In this document: positions 21,937 through 34,028 of the stretch, piece after piece
Layout of the letters: each line of letters starts with the position of its first letter
Numbering within the stretch: the stretch's first letter is position 1
Assembly (NCBI GenBank): GCA_031772625.1
Contig: CM062819.1
Location: 1,234,380,955 to 1,234,444,954, forward strand
DNA length: 64,000 nucleotides
Direction of reading: 5' to 3'
DNA from: Pinus tabuliformis
Taxonomy: Eukaryota; Streptophyta; Pinopsida; Pinales; Pinaceae
Made by a program: the position numbers and the translations under genes
Notes under the pieces: model-generated
The model's database searches: none
The model's input: the letters and a program-made list of their open reading frames with translations, nothing else
What the model was told of the DNA's origin: nothing

Positions 21937-24079
21937 TAAACTTAAGGTTTATAAACCCTAAGATAAATATTATAAACCCAATGTAATAATAAACCAAAGG
22001 GAATAATATTGAACCCAAGTGATAAATATTATAAACCTTAAGATAAATATTATAAAACCTAAGATAAATATTTGTCACAATGCGATGTTGTAATATGGTT
22101 GACCATGATTCATTTTCATATTGAGACAATGTTTGTCACAATGCGACGTTGGAAAATGGCTACCCATCATTGGCCATGATTGATCTTCATATTGAGACAA
22201 TCTTTGTCACAATGCGACGTTGGACCATGGTTGACCATGATTGAAACCAAAGGTATTATAAACCCAAGAGAATAATATTAAACCCAAGGGATTAATATTA
22301 TAAATGCAAAGTATATAAACCCTAATGAGATTGATATTATTAACCCAATGGATCAATACTAAAAACCCAAGGGATTAGAAACCCAACGCATTGATAATAT
22401 AAATGCAAGGGAATAATATTAAACCCAAGGGATTAATATTATAAACCGAAGGTATATAAACCATAAGATAAATATTATTGACCCAAGGGAATAATATTAA
22501 ACCCAATGGATACATATTATAAACCAGAAGATAAATAGTTGTCACAGTGCGACATTGGAATATGGTTGACCATGATTGATTTTCATATTGAGATTACATT
22601 TTTCGCAATGCGACGTTGGAAAATGGATGACCACCATTGACCATGGTTGATCTCTATATTGAGACAATTTGTGTCAAAATGTGATGTTGGACCATGGTTG
22701 TGACAATGTGATATTGGACCAAGAGACAACATTTGTCATAATGTGACCATGGTTAACCATGATTGACCATGTTTGACCATGGTTGAGACAACCTTTGTCA
22801 CAATGTTACGTTGGAACATGGCTGACCATGGTTGATTTTCATATTGAGACAATGCTTGTCACAATGCGACATTGGTTGATTTTCATATTTGACCATGATT
22901 ATAAACCCACTGGATTTATATTAAACTTAAATATTAATATTATAAACCCTATGAATAATATTATACCCTAGGCATATGAAGCCTTAGATTAATAAACCCT
23001 ATAAATTATTTTTTTGTAGGTTTTTTTAATGAAAAAAAAAACAAAATATAGTGCAAAATCTTAAAAACAAATGAATAATAGATAATGAATTTTTCAAAAA
23101 TAAATTCATATAAAATAAAATGAAACAAAATAAGAATTTGTAAATTCATAAATTCATTTACTATAATCTCATTTGAATATATTAAATTTTAAAAAAATAT
23201 ATCATGTGAAACATTATTGATGGAATTTTAAATCTATAAATTTACAATTTTTAATGTATGATATATTTCAAAATTTGATAAAGAAAAAAAAAATCCAATT
23301 TTATATTTTTACTTCATCTATTTTACTTATAATCAATTTACAATATAACACATTTCAAATTTTAAAAATAAAAATACATTTCAAAACATCAACCATAATT
23401 TCTAAATTTCATAATTTATTAATCATGGAGGAACTTATCATGGAACTTATTAATATAAACAATGTACTTCATAAGTAAAATATTTCAATGCCATATTAAG
23501 TAAAATATTTCAATGTCAACTAATATGTACAATGAAAATAAATATATTTTCATGGTTAAAACAATTTTAAGCATTTCAAGTAATGTTATTATTTTATATT
23601 TGGGCTATATTTTTTTGTCAATTTTATTTTTGAGATGCAAATATTTTTTTTCCAAATTTTGCAAGTTTAAGAAATTTACACGAGAAGAAATTATATCACT
23701 TTAGAAACTCCTTAAATTTGTGATTAAAATAGATAATATTGATCTTTAAAGAAAAAACTAATAATATGCAATTTGACAATTTGTTATTGAATAATTGCTA
23801 ATTAATTTTAGAGCACAAATTCATTCATGCTACTTTACCTAATTCTACACTAATCCTACACTGAAAACCTAAGACAAACCAAATTCATAGCTGATCTACT
23901 TTTATACATTGTATTTGAAAAATAAAGCAATCTTCCATAAAACACTCCAAATCATTAACATCTAAATCGACTCAGTTACTAAATTTATAACAGACACATA
24001 ATTGATCTCATGGATATTCGTGGCATAATATGGTCAAACCTTGCACTCCTCATTTGTGTAGTGACACATATTCCTAAAG

Positions 24080-24424
24080 ATTTAAGGTCCCATAAGTCAG
24101 CCTCGTGATCCAATATAAAATGCCCAAACTCCTCATGGAGGTTTTCCACGTTAAATTTGCCACTATCAAACACTTGTGGCAACGTACAAATATTTGTATG
24201 TTCAGACACTCGTAAAGTAGACAATGAAGTAAGTTGTTTCCATGATTATAGGAAAATACCTGGTTATATATGGTATGGAAAATTTTGTTATTAATCGAAG
24301 AAGACGTAGCATTCACAACTTGTAGCCCACATTCTTCTAGTGTGAGCAGAAGATTGGAGTAGACAATAGGATCTTCGTAGATTGAGATCTTAACACCAGA
24401 ATGGATGAAATTTATTTGCACCAT
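24080..24424 (-). pseudogene. Captured gene fragment (ACT-like), inverted copy
   Basis: Minus-strand open frame with INFIHSGVKISIYED, YSNLLLTLEECGLQVVNA and NNKIFHTIYNQ, followed by a donor-like CAG|GTATTT near 24264. A second exon-like stretch gives VFDSGKFNVENLHEEFGHF and LDHEADLWDLKSLG. Compared with 19116-19460 the changes preserve the protein pattern. FHTI after NATSSSINNK is typical, as I recall, of the ACT-like fold in some plant bHLH proteins. Another plant gene with an ACT domain is possible. The splice model does not join cleanly in frame. Confidence 0.42.
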
Positions 24425-24529
24425 AGTAAAGATGTAGGAAAATACCTTGTTATATATTTTTTTAAATATAAATGAATATTCTAAATAATAATGAGGAACT
24501 TATCATGGAGGAACTTATTAGAATTGGAA

Positions 24530-24778
24530 TAATCTCAAATCCATAGGAAACTGATGGATGGGGAGACACGTGGCATGAATATATTTTTTTAAATTTATTA
24601 AAAGTAATGGACCATTTTGGTCAATAAAATTTTCTTATATATAAATGAATGTTATAAATAATAAAGAGTAACTTATTAGAATTGGAATAATCTCAAATCC
24701 ATAGGAAATTGGTGGGTGGGGAGTCACTTGGCACGAATCTAGTTTTTTAAACATACTAAAAGTAATGGACCATTTTGC

Positions 24779-24852
<74 letters not shown>

Positions 24853-25500
24853 ATTGAGGAAATTATTATAATTATAATAATCTCAACATGGAGGAACTTA
24901 TTAGAATTGGAATAATCTCAAATCCCTAGAAAATTGGTGGGTGGGGAGCCACATGGCATGAATCTAATTTTTTTAATTTATTAAAAGTAATGGACCATTT
25001 TGCTAAATAATTTTTTCTTATATATAAATGAATGTTATAAATAATAATGAGGAACTTATTAGAATTGGAATAATCTCAAATCCCTAGGAAATTGGTGGGT
25101 TGGGAGCCACATGGAATGAAACTAATTTTTTTAATTTATTAAAAGTAATGGACCATTTTGCTAAATAAAATTTTCTTATATATAAATGAATGTTATAATT
25201 AATAACCATGAATTTATTAGAATTGAAATAATCTCAACATCGAGAAATTTATTAGAATTGGAATAATCTCAAATCCCTAGGAAATTGGTGGGTGGGGGGC
25301 ATGTGTCACGAATATAATTTTTTTAATTTATTAAAAGTAATGGACCATTTTGATAAATAAAATTTTCTTATATATAAGTGAATATTATAAATAATAATGA
25401 CAAACTTATTAGAATTGGAATAATCTCAAATCCCTAAGAAATTGGTGGGTGGGGAGCCATGTGCCAATTTTTTAAATATATTAAAAGTCAATGCAACCTA
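24530..25500 (-). repeat. Tandem array of about 165-bp units inside AB'
   Basis: The inverted counterpart of 17830-19090: the phrase AATTGGTGGGTGGGG or close variants recurs about six times (near 24543, 24705, 24930, 25088, 25277, 25438) with AAAAGTAATGGACCATTTTG between. Confidence 0.85.
24782..24850. repeat. (TA)n microsatellite
   Basis: About 34 uninterrupted TA units inside one unit of the tandem array. It would extrude as a cruciform easily and its length should vary among individuals. Confidence 0.95.
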
Positions 25501-25653
25501 ACAAATTCATTAATACACTACAACCATTGATAAACATTAAGAAGAATCATATGCTGAACATATTCCTTTGAGAATCAATCTAGGCCCTCAATTTAGAAAA
25601 AAAAAGGGTCAATAGACCTCCTTCCATCTAAAATTCATATATGTACCTTGCAA

Positions 25654-28600
25654 ATAAGTTCCATGATAAGTTCCTCCATGATTAATAAATTATGAAATTT
25701 AGAAAGTATGGTTGATGTTTTGAAATGTATTTTTATTTTTATATTTTGAAATGCGTTACATTATAAATTGATTATAAGTAAAATAGATGAAGTAAAAATA
25801 TAAAAATGGATTTATTTATTTTTTTAATTTAATTATCAATTTTTGAAATATATCATACATTAAAAAATTGAAAATTTATAGATTTAAAATTTCATCAATA
25901 ATGTTTCACATGATATATTTTTTTAGATTATAATAATGAATTTATGAATTTACAAATTCGTTTCATTTTATTTTATATGAATTTATTTTTGAAAAATTCA
26001 TTATCTATTATTCATTTGTTTTTAAGATTTTGCACTATATTTTGATTTTCTTTTTCATTAAAAAAGACTATAAAATAATAATTTATAGGGTTTATTAATC
26101 TAAGGCTTCATATTCCTAGGGTATAATATTATTCATAGGGTTTATAATATTAATATTTAGGTTTAATATAAATCCATTGGGTTTATAATCATGGTCAACC
26201 ATTGTCCAAAGCCACATTGCGATAACGATTTTCTCAAAATGAAAATCAATCAATGTTGCATTGTGACAAGCATTGTCTCAATATGAAAATCAACCATGTT
26301 CCAACGTTGCATTGTGACAAAGGTTGTCTCAACCATGGTAAAACATGGTCAATCATGGTCAACCATGGTTAACCATGGTCTATAACGATGGTCACATTTT
26401 GACAAAGGTTGTCTCTTGGTCCAATGTCACATTGTCACAACCATGGTCATCCATGATCAACCATGGTCCAACATCACATTGTGACACAGATTATCTCGAT
26501 ATGGATATCAACCATGGTCAACGATTGTCTCCACTTTCCAACATCGCATTGCGACAAACATTGAACCAATATGAAAATAAATCATGGTCAACCATATTCC
26601 AATGTAGCATTGTGACAAATATTTATCTTATGCTTTATAATATTTATCTTAGGGTTTATATTCCTTGGGTTTATAATATTTATCCCTTGGATTTAATATT
26701 ATTCCTTTGGGTTTATAATCCCTTGGGTTTTTAATGTTTATCTTAGGGTTTATATACCTTGAGTTTATAATATTAATCCCTTGGGTTTAATATTATTCCA
26801 TTGCATTTATATTATCAATGCATTAGGTTTCTAATCCCTTGGGTTTTTAGTATTAATCCTTGGGTTTTTAATATCAATCCCATTAGGGTTTATATACATT
26901 GCATTTATAATATTAATCCCTTGGGTTTAATATTATTCTCTTGGTTTTATAATACCTTTGGTTTCAATCATGGTCAACCATGGTCAACCATGGTCACATT
27001 GTGACAAATACTATCTCTTGGTCCAACGTCACATTGTCACAACCATGGTCATCCATGGTTAACCATGGTCCAACATCGCATTGTGACAAAGATTGTCTCA
27101 ATATGGAAATCAACCATGGTCAATGATGGTCAACCATTTTCCAACATTGCATTGTGACAAACATTGCCTCAATATGAAAATGACTCATGGTCAACCATAT
27201 TCCAACATCGCATTGTGACAAATATTTATCTTAAGGTTTATATTCCTTGGGTTTATAATATTTATCCCTTGGGTTTATTATTATGTTGCGTTTATAATAT
27301 TTATCTTAGGGTTTATATGCCTTAGGTTTATAATATTAATCCCTTGGATTTATAATATCAATCCCTTAGGTTTATTTGGTTCATATAAGTAGGGTATAAT
27401 ATTATTCATAGGGTTTATAATATTAATCCTAGGTTTTAATATAAATCCTTAGGGTTTATAATCATGATCATCCATGATCAACGATAATCCAATGTCACAA
27501 TGTGCCAAAGATTGTCTCAATATGAAAATCAACTATGATAAATCATGTTCAACCATGGTCCAACGTTAGACTGTGACAAACGTCGTCTCAGTATGAAAAT
27601 CAATGATGGTAAATCATGGTCAAGAATTTCTATTTTAGGGTTTATTTGTCTCAATATGAAAATAAATCATGGTCAACCATATTCCAACATCACATTTTGA
27701 CAAATATTTATGTTAAGGTTTATAATATTTATCTTAGGGTTTATATTCCTTGGGTTTATAATATTTATCCCTTGGGTTTAATATTATTTGATTGGGTTTA
27801 TTATTCCCTTGGGTTCATAATATTTATCTTAGGGTTTATATACCTTGTGTTTATAATATTAATCCCTTGGGTGTAATATTATTCCCTTGTGTTTATATTA
27901 TTAATTTTTTGGGTTTTAATCCTTTGAATATTTAGTACTAATCCCTTGGGTTTATAATATCAATCCCTTTAGTAGGGTTTATATACCTTGAATTTATAAT
28001 ATTAATCCAATGGTTTAATATTACTCCCTTGGGTTTATAATAGGGCCTTTGGTTTCAATCATGGTCAACCATGGTCACATTGTAACAAATACTATCTCTT
28101 GGTTCAATGTCACATTGTCACAATGATGGTCATCCATGGTGACAAAGATCAACCATGGTCAATGATGGTCAACCATTGTCCAATGTCGCATTATGACAAA
28201 CATTGTCTTAATATGAAAATCAATCATGGTCAACCAAATTCCAACGTCACATTGTGACAAATATTTATCTTAGGGTTTATATTCCTTGGGTTTATAATAT
28301 TTATCCCTTAGGTTTTATATTATTCCCTTAGATTTATAATCCCTTGGGTTTATAATATTTATCTTAGGGTTTATATACCTTGGGTTTATAATATTAATCC
28401 CTTGAGTTTAATATTATTCCCTTGGGTTTATATTATCAATCCGTTGGGTTTTTTGTATTAATCCCTTGGGTTTATAATATCAATCCCTTTAGATTTTATA
28501 TGCCTTGCGTTTATAATATTAATCCCTTGGGTTTATTATTCCCTTTGGTTTATAATATCAATCTCTTGGGGTTTATTTGGTTCATATTCCTAAGGTATAA

Positions 28601-28942
28601 TATTATCCATAGGGTTTATAATATTAGTCCTAGGGTTTATAATATTAATAATTCATTTATTATATAAATAATCATTTAATAAATTATAGTAATAATCATT
28701 TAAATGATTATTAATATAATCGTTGTTATTATCTTTCTTTCTTTATTATTATTATTATTATTTAATATAATAGTAATATAATAATAATAATAATAATTAT
28801 TTAATATTATAGTAATAATATAATATTAATTATTATTAATATAGTTCTTATATTTATAGTAGTATTATTGATAATTGATACATGTGCTTGATATGTGTCT
28901 ATCAGCGTTTATTAACCATATTTATTAATGTGGTTGTGCTAG
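25654..28942 (-). repeat. Block X', inverted copy of X
   Basis: Reverse complement of 20027-23451 in the same internal order: AT-rich end (25654-26090), two-module satellite (26090-28640), AT-rich lead (28640-28942) finishing at GTGGTTGTGCTA. Module 2 blocks lie near 26200-26620, 26960-27230, 27470-27720 and 28050-28270. The SINE found in X is absent. Confidence 0.85.
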
Positions 28943-29680
28943 TTTTAAAATAATAATATTTTTCAATCACATTTAATACATATTTTTCAAAACTTTTAAA
29001 ATGAATTACAATTCATTCTCTCGTCTTCATAATTATAAGTATCTATAATAACATATATTTTCATTATCACATTGATTATTCTTCTTGGAGTCATCTAAAA
29101 TAATTTAGCTTTTACAATTAATATTATTACATTTAGTTTTTCAAAACATTTATCCAAATTATTTAATATCAATAGGGTAATGGGAGCTATCTCGAGTAAT
29201 CCAAGAGATATATACTATGATGCAATTTACCAATAATCCAAATCTCACTTATTAGCTAAGTATAAGACACTATGTTACATGTAAAAAAATTAGCACTAGG
29301 TAAAACCTCATAATTGAACATCCCATTGTAACACTGACATAAATATTTCAACATATTAAAACTAATGAATACATAGCATTCATTAGTATTTGATTTTTGT
29401 AGTTAGAGTCACAAATCAATAACAATATTGTAAACACTATTAAATTTATCAAACACAATTGAATATCAAAAAATTGAAAGATTTGCTTAACCACATAAAA
29501 CAATATTACACATAAAAAAATATTACAATAAGAAGTACTAATTATATTAGTTAACATAGTCACTTGAGATTTTTATAACAACTATCATAGCATTGACACA
29601 ATTTAAGTGTAGAAAGCATTACCATAATGGATCTAACAAGTGTTTATGATTCATGTTGTCACAATTATAATCTTTTGCAA
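28943..29680. other. AT-rich spacer, no gene seen
   Basis: Nothing protein-like or repeated elsewhere in the window. It separates the inverted block from the LTR of the old Ty3 element. Confidence 0.6.
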
Positions 29681-30626
29681 TGATCTAGATTAGATAATTA
29701 TATTGTTTGTCATTTATCTTGATGCTTTTTAGAGTGGGAAAATTGGAGGAATTATTTTGTAAGAGTAGTTTTATCGATAGGACCAAGTGTACAGATTTTG
29801 GTCTGAAACCTTCCAAAGCCATTTTTAGGCCTTAAATGATGTTTTTTGGGGCTAAAACTTTCTCGCTTAAGCATAGGTCCTATGAATTCTACATTCAAAG
29901 ACCTTGTCAACATTGCAAGAATTGCGTCAATCAAATTTTACATGCAAAATTTATGCCTTTGCGAAGTTGACCTACCATGTTTGACCACTATGGTTCGAGA
30001 GGACGCCAAGCCAACATCTTTACTCATGGAAAAGGGCTAAGCCACATGGGGACTTGGAAGAAGACTCTAGAAGGGTCAAATTTGTAACTCTAGATGAGAT
30101 TTGAAGGAGTCAAACTTGATCCCTAATTGGCTATCAGTACATGTTATACCCAAACCATTAGTACGAAAAGAGGTTCCATTCATTTTCAATTATATCTTGT
30201 TCCATAGTAGAGTAGAACAATTTAGAGTGGGAGTGAGAGAGCATAGTCAAGGGAGTTAGTGTTCTGTAGTATCCTATTAGATCATAGATATAAGGTGACT
30301 CCATAGATAGTGTATTATTCTTTGCATTTGCATTATTTCCTTTCCAAACAAAATAAAGTAGAGAAACCACACCTTCTAGTTGGGTTTTTTCCCATAAGGG
30401 TTTCCTAGAGCATATCTTATGTTCAATTGTGGTTGGTGTGTGATTGTATTCTATTATTCTCTATTTTATGAAATTTTATATTTTACATGTATAAGTAGAA
30501 AACAATAATTAATAAATTTAGAACCTAAGGAAATTATCCCTTGTAGTATATATTTCAGTCTATTTTTATCATATATGTTGTGATGAACTATCTAGTGGAA
30601 TATCCACAACAATTTTATGAATTACA
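29681..30626 (+). repeat. 5' LTR of the old Ty3 element
   Basis: Starts TGATCTAGATTAG and ends GAATTACA, followed by a PBS-like motif. Shared phrases with the right LTR include GTTGACCTACCATGTTTGACC and GGACTTGGAAGAAGACT. The LTRs differ strongly (clearly more than 10 percent by eye). No clean TSD is seen (TGCAA left, ATCAC right). Confidence 0.8.
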
Positions 30627-30639
30627 TCGGTATTAGAGC
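30627..30639 (+). other. Primer-binding site of the old Ty3 element
   Basis: TCGGTATTAGAGC directly after the LTR; derived from the Met-type TTGGTATCAGAGC by two C/T changes. Confidence 0.65.
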
Positions 30640-30989
30640 AGGTTTCTTTCATAAATGTTGTGGGAAGTTTCAAAGGATCTAGGAGGCACTTTAAGCATAA
30701 AGTTGTAGAACCCTAGCCATGACTAATCATTCTATTTACAATAGCCTTGATCCATAAAAGTAAAGATTCTTGAGGCTAGACTCATAGGCCACAAATACCA
30801 TCCACAATATGAAACTCCTTATGGAAACTTTAGAAAATAAGTTTGGAGTCAAATAATATGGAGGTTCCAAATTAAAGGTATGATCAAAGGGAAAATTGAG
30901 GGATCCTGAAGACCCAAAAAAACGAATCAAGTAAATAACCCGAGAAATAGCAGTCAAGTTCAAGTGTTGTTACCCATTCATATTCCGTA

Positions 30990-31700
30990 TTCAATATGGA
31001 AGTGAAGGTTGACATCAAGCCATATCAAACAGAGATCTATGCCTTAATATTGAATCAATGGTTTTAATAATTAGTAGTATATTTTGGCATTCAACACATA
31101 GATGAGGAACATATAATTTCATTTTCTAAATTGGATTTAGAGGGCCATACCTTAACCTCTTGGGAAATCCATGCAAAGATACTTAGGTTTGAGGGTGATC
31201 CCCCATTAATTAAGTGGGGGGAATTTAAAACCCTCATAGATTTCCAATTCTACCCTATCGGGTATGTAGAGGACCAATGGATCTAATGGCACTATTTCAA
31301 GTAGAGGTAGGGGAAAAGTGTACAAGAATACATCACTGAATTCAAGAAGGTGGCCATCATCATGGGTATTTGTCTTAGGAGTCCAAATGTAATCCTTAAT
31401 TAATTGGGGAGTATCGTACACAACCATCTATGGAATTAGGTGATATTTCTCTAGCCAATAAAAATAGATGAGGTTTGTGTATAGGCACAAACCTAAATAA
31501 CATAGGTCGAAAAAAAGGTAGTCAAGTGGTTTGAAATAAAAAGAGCACCAAGAAGCTTCCAAGGAAGGAAAGAAGAAGTGGAAAGGGGGAAATGACAAGA
31601 AGACAACAACCACTACACATCAATGCAAGGATACTAGCAATTATTACAATCATTGCAACATTTATGACCACATAGATGAGCCATGCTATAAATTTCATCA
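30990..31700 (+). pseudogene. gag of the old Ty3 element
   Basis: A plus-strand frame, interrupted by several stops, with the Ty3 Gag core: LDLEGHTLTSWEIHAKILRF, KWGEFKTLIDFQFYPIGYVE, and SVQEYITEFKKVAIIMGI. Near 31640-31700 a Cys/His cluster NHCNIYDHIDEPCYKFH looks like the degraded zinc-binding motif. Gag packages the element RNA. The sequence recalls Ty3 Gag from non-angiosperm plants, from memory only. Confidence 0.75.
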
Positions 31701-31789
31701 TAGTTGAACCCGAAGAAATGGAAGAAGGATAGGAAGAAAAATAATCTTGTCACCATAGATTCAAGCAATCAGGTGGAAAGTAAATTTTG

Positions 31790-32290
31790 ACATGGATGAG
31801 AATATTTTTTGTACCTCAGTAAAGAAGGAGGTGAACCTTAGTAGCCTTCAATATCAAGAAGAGAAGGACATGACCAAGATCTTCCACATTAAGAGACATG
31901 TCAAGAAGACCAAGATCAAGTCCTTGATTAAATCAAGTTCATAGGCTAATATCATAGTATTGGACCTCATCAAAAAACTTGGATTGGAGGTTCAAGATCA
32001 TCCTATCCCATATCCATTTGGATGGGTAAATAAGGATGCAAATCTAAGGTAACAAAATAGTGTAGGATAAATTACTCTAAAAATGTTAGCTTTATTGATG
32101 GAGTAGAATTGGATATATCTTTGCTTGATGTATGTGGAGTTGTGTTTGGGAGTCCCTACATGCATATGTGGGATGCAATATTCATGCAAAAATCCAACCA
32201 ATACTACCTCATCAAGGATGGTAAACTATTCATCACCAGTGCATGTAAAGAAATTAAATTATTTCATTGTTAAGTGCAAACCAAGCCAAG
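31790..32290 (+). pseudogene. Protease region of the old Ty3 element
   Basis: The frame reads ANIIVLDLIKKLGLEVQDHP and YPFGWVNKDA, then LDVCGVVFGSPYMHMWDAIF. These match the fold around and after a Ty3 protease active site. The active-site Asp motif itself (expected near 31935) is lost in a stretch with a stop. Confidence 0.65.
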
Positions 32291-32439
32291 AAATTGATTA
32301 GTTATAGCAAGAAATGTTTGTTATTTTTTTAAGAGAAAATCAATCTAGTGAGGAGTCAATATTGTAAAAGGTGCCCTTGGAGGGGTTTACTAAATAATAG
32401 AAACAACAACTACAAGGGTTATTATTGACATACAAGGGA

Positions 32440-32655
32440 GTGTTCTAGGATCCTAGACAACTACCACCAAAGGGGGAAGTGGGGCATGAATAAAGCTATT
32501 ATCAACCTCTCCATTTCCAAATATTGAATTGTACAAACAATATATTTCGGAAGTAAGTGAAGTGAAGAAGCACTTGCAGTGGTTGCTAGAGTAATGTGTG
32601 ATTCAACCAAATACCTCACTTTGTACATCACCAATCATAATTGTGCCATAGAAGG
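32440..32655 (+). pseudogene. Start of RT, old Ty3 element (cut by insertion)
   Basis: The frame shows LPPK, EVSEVKKHLQWLLE, CVIQPNTSLCTSPIIIVP, a typical RT N-terminus, and stops at the block beginning at 32656. The next expected motif, K-D-G-T-W, resumes at 41072. Confidence 0.78.
32651..32655. repeat. Candidate TSD GAAGG, left copy
   Basis: GAAGG (AGAAGG if extended by one base) recurs at 41072-41076, exactly where the interrupted RT frame resumes. Confidence 0.6.
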
Positions 32656-33129
32656 TCTTGATAGGCAAGAAAATTCCTCCTGCAATACAGGGTCATCACC
32701 TGATCAAGGTCCCAAATAGACCTATACTCGTTTGGTATGGTGATGTTCACTGGTGTGTGGGATTGGTTGCACTGAAAAAATTTCTCCTCAAAAGGATATT
32801 TTCATTAGATCTCTCCTAAATCGTAATTGCAATCCTAATATATTAGATAGGAATAAGACTAACCAATATATCTAATCTATCCTGGTAGTAGGAAAATTAA
32901 AATTAGTTTATATGCAAGAAAGAAAATATATTGTTGAATCTAGAAATAGTTCATAAACTTAGTAAGGATTGATTGCAAATGTTCTTTAGATTCATGAACA
33001 AATAGTTTATTCAAATAACTTTACATACACTCATGCATATACAATGTCCCTAATATAAGGATAATAATAACTACTTTATATTCTAAATCTAACTATCCTG
33101 ACTAGGAGAAAGAAATAGTTTTAACTATC

Positions 33130-33134
33130 CTAAT
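33130..33134. repeat. TSD CTAAT of copia element 2, left copy
   Basis: CTAAT precedes the element and recurs at 36938-36942. Confidence 0.85.
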
Positions 33135-34028
33135 TGTAGAGTTTTACTTGTAGGTTCAACAAATTATGTGATATGATAAAACACAAGGCAAGAATATACT
33201 CTACTCTTTAGTGAAGGCCAAAATTGAACAATGAAAACAATAAGTAGAAAAGGAAGAATATCAATTGCACATAACACAATATTTCTTTGGGGAAAGCAAC
33301 TGCTCAAAACCCTAACTATCTATATTGCATTAACCAAAAGATTTGAGAAGAAAATGCAATGCTTGTTCAACCCGAACAATTCCTTCACTAGTAAAATATA
33401 TCTCTCTGCTTCACAAACCAGCTCAAGCCAACACTTAGCCAATTTTTTTTCCTGCCAAGCCCCTACTTCCTTGCACAATTCCTAAGAGAATTAACCCATA
33501 TTTAATTGGGAAATCCACTCTCCATAACTGCACAATCCATCCATAAGAATTCTACTAATTTCCTGCACCATATGTACAACTTGGAAAATTATACAACTGA
33601 CAGTACATTGTCCCTAAACTATAATCTCAATTGGGTCTTCCTCTGAACTAACATGCATGAGTTATTTATGAGTGAACCTTTAGTTAACTGGAGTGGTACT
33701 GAGGATGCACTAGTGTCTGTCCCCACTAATAGACCTCCCACTGGTTCCTCCAACAGTTAGAACTAGTTTAACTGACTATAACTCAGTTAGACTGAGTTAA
33801 GTAATTACAACTCAAAAGAAGTCAACCTAGACCACTAAAATTTAGGAATCACTCTACATGACTCTGGATAGACTTCCAACTCGAATTTACTAATAAAACT
33901 AAGTCAACTTAACTTAGTTAATTGCTAAAAGTTTCTATGAGAATAGAATTATAATTTAATTCAAGGATAAATAAAATTAGTATTTTTCTAGATGTTATTT
34001 TTAACATTTATTCTTGTCATTTTCAACA
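33135..34028 (-). repeat. 3' LTR of copia element 2
   Basis: Plus-strand text from TGTAGAGTTTTAC to TTTTCAACA; partner of 36033-36937. An open frame (33231-33485) reappears shortened in the partner (36128-36328) and is not a gene. Confidence 0.88.

Larger units (their letters stand above)
20340..22990 (+). repeat. Two-module higher-order satellite in X
   Basis: Module 1 is a roughly 25-bp unit of type AAACCCAAGGGATTAATATTATA, many degenerate copies. Module 2 is a roughly 60-bp unit of type CACAATGCGACGTTGGA, then ATGGTTGACCATGGTTGA, then TTTTCATATTGAGACAAT. Blocks of module 2 recur near 20590, 21215, 22070 and 22545-22900, separated by module 1 blocks, giving a higher-order period of roughly 0.5-0.7 kb. 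Module 2 contains the palindrome CAACCATGGTTG. Module 1 often reads AAACCCTAA, the plant telobox. Short open frames here are repeat-derived. Confidence 0.85.
20027..23451 (+). repeat. Block X, forward copy (AT-rich lead, satellite core, AT-rich end)
   Basis: Matches the reverse complement of 25654-28942 in overall order. Edges: TAGCACAACCACATTAATAAA at the left pairs with the complement ending 28942; CATGGAGGAACTTATCATGG at the right pairs with the complement at about 25658-25677. Inside: an AT-rich lead (20027-20340), the satellite core (20340-22990) and an AT-rich end (23000-23451). Confidence 0.85.
23452..25646 (-). repeat. Block AB', inverted copy of AB
   Basis: Reverse complement of 17678-20025 (anchors given there). 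It directly abuts X on the left and X' on the right, producing the order AB, X, AB', X'. It contains a (TA)n run missing from AB and a better-preserved copy of the gene fragment. Confidence 0.85.

Noticed and set aside
20340-22990. Possible interstitial telomere repeats (AAACCCTAA)
   Set aside because: The matches are scattered drifts of a 25-bp satellite unit (AAACCCAAGGG), with no run of consecutive telomere units.
26345-28667. Several plus-strand frames with repeated NINPLG and PWVYNI phrases
   Set aside because: Pure translations of the satellite modules; their repetitive peptides follow from the DNA repeat.
30158-31613. Minus-strand frames over the left LTR and gag of the old Ty3 element
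   Set aside because: Antisense shadows; the plus strand holds the recognisable Gag motifs.
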